The notes beneath the pieces are model-generated. The model had not been told where the DNA came from and did not search any database. It saw only the letters and a list, made by a program, of their open reading frames with translations. A DNA stretch of 64,000 nucleotides from Kosakonia sp. BYX6 (GTDB lineage Bacteria > Pseudomonadota > Gammaproteobacteria > Enterobacterales > Enterobacteriaceae): NCBI RefSeq assembly GCF_038449125.1, contig NZ_CP151800.1, positions 1,770,406-1,834,405 on the forward strand. The letters run 5' to 3'. A program made the position numbers and the translations under genes. This document shows positions 8,865 to 17,639 of the stretch, one piece after another; positions within the stretch are counted from its first letter, which is position 1; every line of letters starts with the position of its first letter.

Positions 8865-10172
8865 ATGCTTAATATTAGGTGTGATATTTCTATCGTGCAC
8901 AAAACATTCCTAACGATGTTTTGTTATTTGTCTTTTTTGATGGGCATGAATGTCTTTCCCCAAAGCTGGCTGTTTATTATTTTTGCTGCATGCGTATACT
9001 CTATTAACAAACCGCGTTTTCTATTGTCACCGAGAAATATGATTTTCTTGTATTATTTCTTATGGTTTGGGCTCGCACCTATTTTCGCAAGGCGATATCA
9101 GGAAACTGCATTTGACAGCGACATCGTTTACCAGGCTTATCTCTATTTAGCCAGTAGTTATACGGTATTAATGCTCGTTGCCATGATGGTGGAGTATACC
9201 TCTGAAACGCGCTCTAATTTTCACCTGTCTTCTTTTTCCAATATCCAGGTTGCACAGTCGAAATTACTTTTGATGGCTTGTGTCATCATTATCTCTTTCG
9301 TTTTATATATACAAATGACGGGAGGGGTAACGCATTGGCAACAAAATCTTGATCGTGCTTTTTTGACAAGGCAAGGTGCTGGGACATGGTATTTGATTTT
9401 TTCTCTGATCCTTCCACTGTTTGTTTTCTTTATACGTCTGAAGTATAGGGGGATATTCGTTCTTCTAAGTTTGATGATAGTAGTGTTGGCGCTAAGTCCT
9501 TTTATTGGCAGTAAACAAAAGATAATTCATTACTTTTTGCTAATTTTTGCAACCTGGATATTTTGTCGTAAATTTAATATCCGGATAGCGCTCAGCGTTT
9601 TCATGCCAGCGGCGTTGCTATTTGTTTTGGGTAACTATTTTCGTAATGCTTCCTGGATGACACTCAATGATGTATTGGGTTATTCACTAAACTATTTTGA
9701 TACTCTGGACTCATTGCTTCTTGTTATTAAAGAGAAACATTATCCGCTTGAGGTTTTCTCTTTCTTCTTACCTTTTAACAAATTTGCTAATTTATTTACT
9801 GGGCAAGATGCTTTTTTTGATATTAGTGCATATTTAACGAATATGTATTTCCCGACGGCATGGAATATCAGGGCAACCGTTCAGTTTCCTGTTGAGGTAG
9901 ATTTGTTCTTCAGCTTCGGTTATTGGCTCGGGTTGATTCCATTGGCTGTTTTTATTTTTGTGTACTCAAAGATATACGTGCGGATGCTCTATAGTAATAA
10001 GGTCATCTATCTTTTTATCTGGTTTAATTTATTCATATATTTAATGAGTCATTTGCGAGGCGGTTTAATATTGTGGACTGATTTCTACATGTACCCGTAC
10101 CTTATCATTGTTTATTTTATGTTTAAAGAGGTTAAATATAATGTGGTTCCATGGACGACGAAGCCGATATAA
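8865..10172 (+). CDS. wzy: O-antigen polymerase (Wzy-type)
   Basis: This 435-residue protein is strongly hydrophobic, with about ten or more predicted membrane segments spread over its length and a larger loop between late segments. It has the low GC and poor conservation typical of Wzy. It lies in an O-antigen operon that also has a flippase and a chain-length regulator gene (wzzB at 24.4 kb), and no other gene in the window could be the polymerase. Wzy joins undecaprenyl-linked repeat units on the periplasmic face of the inner membrane. The call rests on topology and context, since no conserved motif is decisive. Its last 32 bases overlap the next gene. Confidence 0.75.
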   Translation: MLNIRCDISIVHKTFLTMFCYLSFLMGMNVFPQSWLFIIFAACVYSINKPRFLLSPRNMIFLYYFLWFGLAPIFARRYQETAFDSDIVYQAYLYLASSYTVLMLVAMMVEYTSETRSNFHLSSFSNIQVAQSKLLLMACVIIISFVLYIQMTGGVTHWQQNLDRAFLTRQGAGTWYLIFSLILPLFVFFIRLKYRGIFVLLSLMIVVLALSPFIGSKQKIIHYFLLIFATWIFCRKFNIRIALSVFMPAALLFVLGNYFRNASWMTLNDVLGYSLNYFDTLDSLLLVIKEKHYPLEVFSFFLPFNKFANLFTGQDAFFDISAYLTNMYFPTAWNIRATVQFPVEVDLFFSFGYWLGLIPLAVFIFVYSKIYVRMLYSNKVIYLFIWFNLFIYLMSHLRGGLILWTDFYMYPYLIIVYFMFKEVKYNVVPWTTKPI

Positions 10173-11229
10173 TCTCATAAAGAGTTCACTCGAAAATGAA
10201 TCTCGGGTTGATGATTATTTAGTAAAGAAATTCGGTCTGGAATCATCTGGCATCGCATTATTTAAAGTTGCCCGCTTCAAAGGACGGCTTAAAGTATGGC
10301 GCTCTTTGTTTTTTATACCTGCAATCCCCGTTTATTACGTGTTTCAGCTTATCCTGAGCCTTTTAGAAAAAAAGGACATTAAATTCGCGCAAACAGATTC
10401 ATTATTTCTTTCTTTTACAGCATCACCCAAAATTGTTGAGTTGCATCGAGAGTATGCTAATGATTTGCCGTACTTACATTGCGTCAAAGGCACAAAACTA
10501 TACTTTGTCAGTACGCTGTCTCCACTGTGTATTTTGCTTTGCTACTTCATCTCTCTTTATTATTCGGTGCGATTTTTACTTGGTAGTCGAGTGAATTATT
10601 ATCTACATACTGCCAATGTGTTTGAGTTGGTTCTATTCTCTTTTTATCTGGAAAAATTATCACGCTGTGGTGTTAAAAGTATAACACTGACAAATCATTA
10701 CGATCGTTGGATTACATTAATCGCGGGTACAGCACTCTTCGATGTGAATGTTATTCAGCATGGCCTGATAGATAATGAATATTACCCCGCTCACAAACTT
10801 GATAATATAAATTCCCTTAGAGCGTTTAGTGACAAACAAATCGATATATTTAATAATAATATTTATACACATCCCGTTAGCAATTTAAATTATCTCAAAG
10901 CTAATTTGCAAATAGATCAGGATGACAAATGCGATTGCCTGATAGTCAGTAACCCCTTCTTCATTGAAGCGGAGTTGCAAATTTACCAACAGCTAAAAAA
11001 TGGTAAAGTAGATGTAAAGTTCAGACCGCACCCATTATTTACTACTCAAGCTGTTCTCAATGAAATTGATGAAAATGACTTATGTCTGAATAAGCGCTTT
11101 CCGTCGCCCAAAGTCTGTATTTATAGAAGTTCAACGTTAGGGAATGAATATGAGATGATGGGATATAAAACAATTGAATGGAGTGAAGAGACAACAACTG
11201 ACGATATCATTGCAGCGGTGCGAGGATGA
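10141..11229 (+). CDS. Putative glycosyltransferase, candidate legionaminyltransferase
   Basis: This protein of 362 residues is not a standard GT1, GT2 or GT4 enzyme. The C-terminal half has VIQHGLIDNEY, then FRPHP, then a YRSSTLGNEYEMMG segment. HP and Ser-rich (S-S/T) motifs in this order mark CMP-binding sites of bacterial sialyltransferases (GT38, GT52, GT80), so this is the best candidate for transfer of the CMP-legionaminic acid made upstream. Hydrophobic stretches lie near residues 55-75 and 130-150. ATG 10141 is chosen because AAAGAGG sits 9 bases upstream; the longer frame starts inside wzy. It overlaps the flippase gene by 4 bases. The linkage and acceptor cannot be inferred. Confidence 0.6.
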   Translation: MWFHGRRSRYNLIKSSLENESRVDDYLVKKFGLESSGIALFKVARFKGRLKVWRSLFFIPAIPVYYVFQLILSLLEKKDIKFAQTDSLFLSFTASPKIVELHREYANDLPYLHCVKGTKLYFVSTLSPLCILLCYFISLYYSVRFLLGSRVNYYLHTANVFELVLFSFYLEKLSRCGVKSITLTNHYDRWITLIAGTALFDVNVIQHGLIDNEYYPAHKLDNINSLRAFSDKQIDIFNNNIYTHPVSNLNYLKANLQIDQDDKCDCLIVSNPFFIEAELQIYQQLKNGKVDVKFRPHPLFTTQAVLNEIDENDLCLNKRFPSPKVCIYRSSTLGNEYEMMGYKTIEWSEETTTDDIIAAVRG

Positions 11230-12494
11230 GAAATCTAGTCTTATATGGCTTAGCATCTGGTTTCAGTCGGGGAGGGATGTTCCTGATACTTCCTGTACTG
11301 GCATCCTTTATGTCAATTGCTGATTATGGCCAGTTTTCGCTCTACATTATTATCGTACAATTACTTATTCCATTTATTAGCATAAATATTTCTTCAATTA
11401 TCGGTCGGGAAGTTTATGAGCGATTTCGAACTGCGCTTTTCTTCACTGCTTTTTTCAACAGAATAGCATTTGTCATTAGTTTAGGATGTATCCTTGTTTA
11501 CTGTTGGGTTCCACAATACTTTTTGCTAATAATTATTTACGCTTTTTGGGAAGCTATCTTTTTACTAGTAACGACCACCGTCAGATTTAGAAGCTCAGCT
11601 TATAATTACTTCATTTTATGTATGAGTAAAATGGTTCTGCTGATAGCGTTATTAGCTCTCTTGTATTTCTACCACGCTGATTTACTCGCACGCGTTGACG
11701 TTTTATTAATTGTCTTTGCAGTTTCCAACACAGTAGTGATTATACCGTATATAAAAATAACCTTCGGGATCAAAGTTAGCACCTGCGCAATGTTCAGGAA
11801 AATCAGCGCACAAAAGGCTATCATTTTGTTTGCGTTAGGCATTTTGCCACATACTGTTGCGCAATGGGTGACATCAGGTTCCGATCGGTTTTTTGTTAAA
11901 TATTTCGGCGGAAATGAAATGCTGGGATATTATTCTTTTTCATATGCAGTTGCTGCAATTTATATGATCATAAACAGTAGTTTGGCGCTAGGTATTCCGC
12001 AAATATGTGTTAAGAGTTTTCATTTTTTTTCTACCAGAAAATTTTATTTATCATTCTTTAGCGCGGTTACCGTGCTGTGGTTTGGCACTGTTTTAACAAT
12101 TAATATCGTGCTTTACTATCTTAAGCTTAAATATAATCTTGGCGATATTTTTTGGGTTATCTATTCCATTCTGACTGGTCTTTATTTCCTGTCTTTCTAT
12201 TATTATTATTCATCTTATCTGTTTTATGACAGGCAAGCCAGACAGCTTTCAGGAATTACAATAATGACTGCTATTGTGAACATCGGATTAGTCGTTATTT
12301 TAACACCGCTGTTGGGTATGCTGGGTACAGCGCTCAGTACGACGATATCGTATTTCGTCTACAGTTTTGTGACTTATCAAAAAGTAATCCGACAGCATCC
12401 TAATGTATTAGGGTTGTTATACCCAACGTTATTTGTTTTTTTTCTGACAGTTATAATTATGTTGCTCATCAAGCTCACCGATTTTCTTAACTAG
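11226..12494 (+). CDS. wzx: O-antigen flippase (Wzx-type)
   Basis: This 422-residue polytopic membrane protein has an estimated 12 or so hydrophobic segments of even spacing, a layout typical of the polysaccharide-transporter (Wzx/MATE-like) family. The start overlaps the transferase stop (ATGA). Wzx moves the undecaprenyl-diphosphate-linked repeat unit across the inner membrane. Together with the Wzy-like protein upstream and wzzB downstream, it places this locus in the Wzx/Wzy-dependent pathway. The DNA is among the most AT-rich in the window, as is usual for wzx and wzy. Confidence 0.83.
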   Translation: MRNLVLYGLASGFSRGGMFLILPVLASFMSIADYGQFSLYIIIVQLLIPFISINISSIIGREVYERFRTALFFTAFFNRIAFVISLGCILVYCWVPQYFLLIIIYAFWEAIFLLVTTTVRFRSSAYNYFILCMSKMVLLIALLALLYFYHADLLARVDVLLIVFAVSNTVVIIPYIKITFGIKVSTCAMFRKISAQKAIILFALGILPHTVAQWVTSGSDRFFVKYFGGNEMLGYYSFSYAVAAIYMIINSSLALGIPQICVKSFHFFSTRKFYLSFFSAVTVLWFGTVLTINIVLYYLKLKYNLGDIFWVIYSILTGLYFLSFYYYYSSYLFYDRQARQLSGITIMTAIVNIGLVVILTPLLGMLGTALSTTISYFVYSFVTYQKVIRQHPNVLGLLYPTLFVFFLTVIIMLLIKLTDFLN

Positions 12495-12506
12495 AATGGT
12501 ATGATT

Positions 12507-13541
12507 ATGTTTAAAGATAAAGTCCTGTTGATTACAGGTGGAACAGGTTCTTTTGGTAACGCAGTGCTTAATCGCTTCCTGGATACGGACATTAAAGAGA
12601 TCCGAATTTTCTCTCGTGATGAGAAAAAACAAGATGACATGCGGAAAAAATACAGTAATAGCAAACTCAAGTTCTATATAGGCGATGTACGCGATTACTC
12701 AAGCATTCTCAATGCCAGTCGCGGTGTTGATTTTATTTATCACGCCGCTGCGTTAAAACAAGTCCCGTCATGCGAATTCCATCCGATGGAGGCCGTGAAG
12801 ACCAATGTCCTGGGTACGGAAAACGTGCTTGAGGCTGCAATCGCCAACGAAGTTAAGCGCGTTGTATGCCTGAGCACTGATAAAGCTGTTTATCCGATCA
12901 ATGCCATGGGTATTTCCAAAGCAATGATGGAAAAAGTGATGGTCGCCAAGTCGCGCAATGTTGACAGTACCAAGACTGTTATTTGTGGTACGCGCTACGG
13001 GAATGTCATGGCATCACGTGGTTCGGTGATCCCGCTGTTCGTTGACCTTATCAAGCAAGGTAAATCCCTCACCATCACGGATCCGAACATGACCCGGTTC
13101 ATGATGACGCTTGAAGATGCTGTCGATCTGGTTTTGTATGCGTTCGAGCACGGCAACAGCGGTGATATTTTCGTACAAAAAGCCCCTGCAGCAACAATCG
13201 AGACTTTGGCACTGGCGCTGAAAGATGTTCTGAATACGCCGGATCACCCGGTAGAAGTTATCGGTACCCGCCACGGTGAAAAACTCTATGAAGCGCTGTT
13301 AAGTCGTGAAGAAATGATCGCGGCCATTGATATGGGTGATTACTACCGCGTACCACCGGATCTGCGCGATTTGAACTACGGAAAATATGTTGAGCAGGGT
13401 GACAAACGTATTTCGGAAGTACAGGATTATAACTCCCATAACACGCAGCGGCTTGATGTGGAAGGAATGAAAAAGCTGTTATTAAAGCTTTCATTTATTA
13501 ATGCATTACGCGCGGGTGAAGAGTACGAGCTGGATGCATGA
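12507..13541 (+). CDS. fnlA: UDP-GlcNAc 4,6-dehydratase/5-epimerase FnlA
   Basis: This protein of 344 residues matches FnlA/WbjB of O-antigen clusters with L-fucosamine. It has TGGTGSFG at about residues 10-17, STDKAVYPINAMG at 123-135 with the M-x-x-x-K arrangement (M134, K138), and RFMMTLEDAVDLV. It converts UDP-GlcNAc toward UDP-2-acetamido-2,6-dideoxy-L-sugars. ATG 12507 gives the familiar MFKDKVLLITGG start and 344 residues; an in-frame ATG at 12501 would add two residues. FnlB starts one base after its stop. Confidence 0.93.
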   Translation: MFKDKVLLITGGTGSFGNAVLNRFLDTDIKEIRIFSRDEKKQDDMRKKYSNSKLKFYIGDVRDYSSILNASRGVDFIYHAAALKQVPSCEFHPMEAVKTNVLGTENVLEAAIANEVKRVVCLSTDKAVYPINAMGISKAMMEKVMVAKSRNVDSTKTVICGTRYGNVMASRGSVIPLFVDLIKQGKSLTITDPNMTRFMMTLEDAVDLVLYAFEHGNSGDIFVQKAPAATIETLALALKDVLNTPDHPVEVIGTRHGEKLYEALLSREEMIAAIDMGDYYRVPPDLRDLNYGKYVEQGDKRISEVQDYNSHNTQRLDVEGMKKLLLKLSFINALRAGEEYELDA

Positions 13542-13542
13542 T

Positions 13543-14649
13543 ATGAAAATTCTCGTCACAGGTTCCGAAGGCTTTATTGGCCGTAATTTGTGCTTGCGGC
13601 TGGAAGAAATGGGTTATCACGATCTGATCAAAATTGATCGTTCTTCTTCAGTTGATGAATTCAATACCGCCGTTAAAACCGCTGATTTCATTTTTCATCT
13701 TGCCGGGACGAACCGGCCAAAAGATGAAAATGAATTCTTCGCGGGTAACTCTGGGCTTACGCAGAAAATCATCGATACCTTGCTGGCTGCTAAGCTGAAA
13801 ACGCCCGTTATGCTCAGTTCGTCTATTCAGGCCGAATACGACAATGCGTATGGTAAAAGCAAGGCGGACGCTGAGCATGCTCTGCGCGCTTATGCTGAAA
13901 AAAGCGGTGCCAGTTACTATATTTACCGCTTCCCAAACGTTTTTGGTAAATGGTGCAAACCTAATTACAACTCCTTTGTTGCTACCTTTTGCCATAACAT
14001 TGCGACGGACAAAGATGTTGAGATCCATAATCCTGATGCTGAAGTGACATTGGTTTATGTCGATGACGTATGTTCCGCGCTCGTTAAGCTGCTGCAAGAA
14101 AACACCCAAAGCGGCTATTGTTTCGTCGAGCCTCAATATCCCACCACCGTGGGTAAGGTTGCGAACCTTCTCTATACTTTTAAAGAGAGTCGCCAAACGT
14201 TGATCACAGAAGCCGTTGGCACTGGTTTTGAGCGGGCGCTCTATTCAACCTGGCTAAGTTATCTTTCTCCCGCACAGTTTAGCTACCAGGTACCCTCCTA
14301 CGGTGATCAGCGGGGCGTGTTCTGTGAAATGCTGAAAACACGTGATGCCGGCCAATTCTCATTTTTTACTGCCCATCCAGGCATTACGCGTGGTGGGCAT
14401 TACCACCATTCCAAAAATGAAAAATTCCTTGTTATTCAGGGTGCTGCGCTATTTAAATTTGAGCATGTGATTACGGGTGAAAAGTATCAATTGGAAGTAA
14501 CGTCTGACCAATACACCATTGTTGAAACGGTTCCCGGCTGGACTCATGATATTACTAACACCGGCTCGAATGAGCTCATCGTGATGTTGTGGGCGAATGA
14601 AATTTTCGACAGAAATGCACCAGATACTATAACGAGAGCTTTATCATGA
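13543..14649 (+). CDS. fnlB: FnlB, reductase of UDP-L-FucNAc synthesis
   Basis: This 368-residue protein has an N-terminal NAD(P)-binding epimerase-type domain (KILVTGSEGFIGRN) and a C-terminal cupin-like domain (about residues 240-365, containing GGHYHHSKNEKFLV). This two-part architecture is that of FnlB/WbjC, which carries out the reduction step between FnlA and FnlC. ATG 13543 directly precedes the Rossmann motif and lies one base past the fnlA stop; the open frame runs further upstream inside fnlA, but that part is not conserved. It overlaps fnlC by 4 bases. Confidence 0.92.
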   Translation: MKILVTGSEGFIGRNLCLRLEEMGYHDLIKIDRSSSVDEFNTAVKTADFIFHLAGTNRPKDENEFFAGNSGLTQKIIDTLLAAKLKTPVMLSSSIQAEYDNAYGKSKADAEHALRAYAEKSGASYYIYRFPNVFGKWCKPNYNSFVATFCHNIATDKDVEIHNPDAEVTLVYVDDVCSALVKLLQENTQSGYCFVEPQYPTTVGKVANLLYTFKESRQTLITEAVGTGFERALYSTWLSYLSPAQFSYQVPSYGDQRGVFCEMLKTRDAGQFSFFTAHPGITRGGHYHHSKNEKFLVIQGAALFKFEHVITGEKYQLEVTSDQYTIVETVPGWTHDITNTGSNELIVMLWANEIFDRNAPDTITRALS

Positions 14650-15776
14650 AAAAATTGAAAGTCATGTCGATTGTGGGTACGCGCCCTGAGATTATTCGTC
14701 TGTCGCGCGTTCTGGCAAAGCTGGATGAATTCTGTGACCACACGCTGGTTCATACGGGGCAGAATTATGACTACGAACTCAATGAAGTTTTCTTTAACGA
14801 TCTGGGTGTTAGAAAACCTGATTATTTTCTCAGTGCTGCGGGCAAAAATGCGGCCACTACGATTGGTCAAGTCATCATAAAAGTCGATGAAGTACTTGAA
14901 GAGATCCAGCCAGAAGCGCTATTAGTGCTTGGCGATACCAATTCCTGTATGTCCGTACTCCCGGCAAAACGCCGCCGTATTCCGGTTTTCCATATGGAAG
15001 CGGGTAATCGTTGCTTTGATCAACGTGTACCGGAAGAGATTAATCGCCGTATCGTGGATCACTCTGCGGATATCAACTTAACCTACAGCGATATTGCACG
15101 AGATTATTTGCTCAGCGAAGGCTTACCGCCGGATCGTGTCATTAAGACCGGTAGCCCAATGTTTGAAGTTCTCAATCATTACATGCAGCAAATTGATGGT
15201 TCGGACATATTGGCTCGCCTGGAGCTGACAAAACACCAGTACTTTGTGGTGAGTGCGCACCGCGAGGAGAATGTAGACTCGCCGAAACAACTTTCTGGTC
15301 TGGCAACCACACTGAATACGATTGCTGAGAAATATGATCTTCCGGTTATTATTTCCACCCATCCGCGTACACGCAATCGCATCGAAGCCGCAGGCATTGT
15401 ATTCCACAAGAATATTCAGTTGCTGAAGCCGATGGGGTTCCATGACTACAACCATCTGCAAAAGCATGCCAAAGCCGTGTTGTCTGACAGTGGAACGATT
15501 ACGGAAGAATCATCTATTATGAATTTTCCTGCCCTGAATATTCGGGAAGCTCATGAGCGCCCGGAAGGTTTTGAAGAAGCATCAGTCATGATGGCTGGGC
15601 TTAGCGTAGAGCGCGTATTGCAGGCACTGGCTATTCTGGAAACACAACCTCGCGGTGAAGAGCGTCTGCTTCGTCCGGTCTACGACTACAGTATGCCAAA
15701 CGTTTCTGATAAGGTTGTCAGAATCATCCATTCATATACTGACTATGTTAAGCGAGTGGTCTGGAAAGAGTATTAA
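14646..15776 (+). CDS. fnlC: UDP-N-acetyl-L-fucosamine synthase FnlC (C2 epimerase)
   Basis: This protein of 376 residues belongs to the non-hydrolysing UDP-GlcNAc 2-epimerase family (WecB/FnlC/WbjD). It has VMSIVGTRPEIIR, the HTGQNYDYELNEVFF segment, HMEAGNRCFDQRVPEE and a GTITEES nucleotide-binding motif. It makes the final product UDP-L-FucNAc. The start codon overlaps the fnlB stop by 4 bases and its stop overlaps wbuB by one base, so fnlABC-wbuB are translationally linked. Confidence 0.93.
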   Translation: MKKLKVMSIVGTRPEIIRLSRVLAKLDEFCDHTLVHTGQNYDYELNEVFFNDLGVRKPDYFLSAAGKNAATTIGQVIIKVDEVLEEIQPEALLVLGDTNSCMSVLPAKRRRIPVFHMEAGNRCFDQRVPEEINRRIVDHSADINLTYSDIARDYLLSEGLPPDRVIKTGSPMFEVLNHYMQQIDGSDILARLELTKHQYFVVSAHREENVDSPKQLSGLATTLNTIAEKYDLPVIISTHPRTRNRIEAAGIVFHKNIQLLKPMGFHDYNHLQKHAKAVLSDSGTITEESSIMNFPALNIREAHERPEGFEEASVMMAGLSVERVLQALAILETQPRGEERLLRPVYDYSMPNVSDKVVRIIHSYTDYVKRVVWKEY

Positions 15777-16990
15777 TGAAACTTGCACTCATCATCGATG
15801 ATTATTTGCCTAACAGTACTCGCGTTGGTGCAAAGATGTTTCATGAGCTGGCGGTTGAGTTAGTCACTCATGGGCATCAGGTCACTGTCATCACCCCTGA
15901 CCCGACGATCGCTCAGCGCCTCATTTGCGATGAGCTCGATGGTGTAAACATCTGGCGCTTTAGAAGCGGGCCGATAAAAGATGTGAATAAAATTCTGCGG
16001 GCTGTCAATGAGACACTACTCTCATGTCGCGCCTGGCTCGCAATAAAAGATAACGTCCAGCCTTCGACTTTTGATGGCATCATCTATTATTCACCGTCTA
16101 TTTTCTGGGGCCGCCTGGTTTACCACCTTAAACGACGCTGCTCTTGCAAGGCTTATCTGGTCTTGCGCGACCTGTTTCCTCAATGGGTCATCGATGCTGG
16201 CTTATTACGTGCCGGAACATTATTTGAAAAATACTTTCGTCTTTTCGAACGTTACTCGTATAAACAGGCGGACAGCATCGGGCTGATGTCGGAAAAAAAT
16301 CTCCAGGTGTTCAAAGAACAACACGGGCATTATCCTGGAGAAGTTTTGCGCAATTGGGCGAGTATCTCTGCGGTTGGACATCCCGATGATAACTACGTTT
16401 CTATCCGTGAAAAATTAGGGCTGCAGGATAAAGTCATTTATTTTTACGGCGGAAACATCGGCCATGCGCAGGATATGGCTAACCTCATGCGATTAGCCAG
16501 AAATATGCAACATCACGTCTCAGCCCATTTCCTGTTTGTCGGGCAGGGCGATGAAGTGGAGTTGATCAATAAGCTGGCAAAAGAATGGGGTTTGACCAAC
16601 TTCAGCTATTTGCCATCGGTGAACCAGTCTGAGTTCAAATGTATTCTCAATGAGATCGATGTCGGTCTCTTTTCACTTTCCGCACAACATACAGCACATA
16701 ATTTCCCGGGGAAATTATTAGGTTACATGGTTCATTCCCTTCCCATATTGGGCAGTGTGAATCGTGGAAATGATCTGCTTGAGATAATCAACGTCAACAA
16801 AGCTGGTTTCATTCATGTTAATGGCGAAGATGACGCGCTACTGCAGTCTGCGGAACGGTTGTGTCTGGAAAAAGACCTTCGTCAGTGCCTGGGGCGCAAT
16901 GCGCAGGAATTATTGAAACAGCAATTTTCCGTATGCGCAGCAGCACAGACAATTGAAACTCAGTTAGAGGCGAAAAATGCATTTAATTGA
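15776..16990 (+). CDS. wbuB: L-FucNAc glycosyltransferase WbuB
   Basis: This 404-residue protein is a GT4-type (GT-B fold) glycosyltransferase. The N-terminal domain includes the DDYLPNSTRVGAKMFHELA segment, and the C-terminal domain has YFYGGNIGHAQD followed by a typical donor-binding region with PGKLLGYM. WbuB is the transferase that accompanies fnlABC in E. coli O26 and related clusters and is predicted to add L-FucNAc. The ATG overlaps fnlC by one base, and its last 14 bases overlap wbuC. It is a cytoplasmic enzyme working at the inner face of the membrane. Confidence 0.9.
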   Translation: MKLALIIDDYLPNSTRVGAKMFHELAVELVTHGHQVTVITPDPTIAQRLICDELDGVNIWRFRSGPIKDVNKILRAVNETLLSCRAWLAIKDNVQPSTFDGIIYYSPSIFWGRLVYHLKRRCSCKAYLVLRDLFPQWVIDAGLLRAGTLFEKYFRLFERYSYKQADSIGLMSEKNLQVFKEQHGHYPGEVLRNWASISAVGHPDDNYVSIREKLGLQDKVIYFYGGNIGHAQDMANLMRLARNMQHHVSAHFLFVGQGDEVELINKLAKEWGLTNFSYLPSVNQSEFKCILNEIDVGLFSLSAQHTAHNFPGKLLGYMVHSLPILGSVNRGNDLLEIINVNKAGFIHVNGEDDALLQSAERLCLEKDLRQCLGRNAQELLKQQFSVCAAAQTIETQLEAKNAFN

Positions 16991-17384
16991 AGAGCAAATT
17001 ATGCAGCGCTTATTCACTGAGGCCGCGGCATCTGAGCGCAAGCGCGCGCATTATCTTATGCACAACAGCCATCAGGATAAGGTCCAACGGCTGATTATTG
17101 CGATGGTGAAGGGAAGCTATGTTGATCCTCATTACCACGAGCTGCCTCATCAGTGGGAAATGTTCATCGTGATGCAGGGCAGTTTTGAGGTGAAGCTCTA
17201 CAATCCGGATGGTTCGGTTCGCCACGCTTTTACCGCCGGACCGCAGCATGGCGTCTCTGTCATTGAATTTGCGCCCGGTGATATCCACAGCGTTGAATGT
17301 TTGTCTGAGTATGCTTCCATGATGGAAGTGAAAGAAGGGCCATTCGACGTGAACTACGCCAAAGCACCTCCTCCCTGGCTCTAA
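16977..17384 (+). CDS. wbuC: Cupin-fold metalloprotein WbuC
   Basis: This protein of 135 residues is a small cupin. The motif DPHYHELPHQWEMFIVMQGSF contains the spaced His residues and Glu expected to bind a metal (described here as H-x-H, then E about 8 residues on). WbuC accompanies fnlABC-wbuB in many O-antigen clusters, but its function is not established. It overlaps wbuB by 14 bases and is the last gene before a strong terminator at 17399, so it closes the first O-antigen transcription unit. Confidence 0.9.
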   Translation: MHLIEEQIMQRLFTEAAASERKRAHYLMHNSHQDKVQRLIIAMVKGSYVDPHYHELPHQWEMFIVMQGSFEVKLYNPDGSVRHAFTAGPQHGVSVIEFAPGDIHSVECLSEYASMMEVKEGPFDVNYAKAPPPWL

Positions 17385-17398
17385 GTCTGCTGCAAACA

Positions 17399-17435
17399 CA
17401 ATGGCGGCAAGCAGGTTTAGCCGCCATTGTTTTAT
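17399..17435 (+). terminator. Rho-independent terminator after wbuC
   Basis: A perfect 10-bp stem, CAATGGCGGC (17399-17408) with GCCGCCATTG (17420-17429), encloses an 11-base loop and is followed by TTTTATTTA. It lies 15 bases after the wbuC stop and separates the AT-rich sugar/export block from rmlBDAC. Confidence 0.85.
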
Positions 17436-17639
17436 TTAGCAAAACAATAGCTTGAAAAAAGGCTATTTTCCCCTTTGTAATCCACTCATTGAACTATGCC
17501 TTTCCTTGCTTCAATTGCATCAGGCTAAGAAATTGTGTATCCGCTTATAATTCCTGAATCGCGTTGTAGGCTCTTGATGTCGCGAGACAGGCCTGACGGA
17601 CAAAATCTTATCTCTTCATTCATAGACGGAATTGATAGC

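Noticed and set aside
17535-17639. A 35-residue N-terminal extension of RmlB
   Set aside because: The extra residues have no counterpart in RmlB proteins; GTG 17640 gives the standard start at the Rossmann motif.
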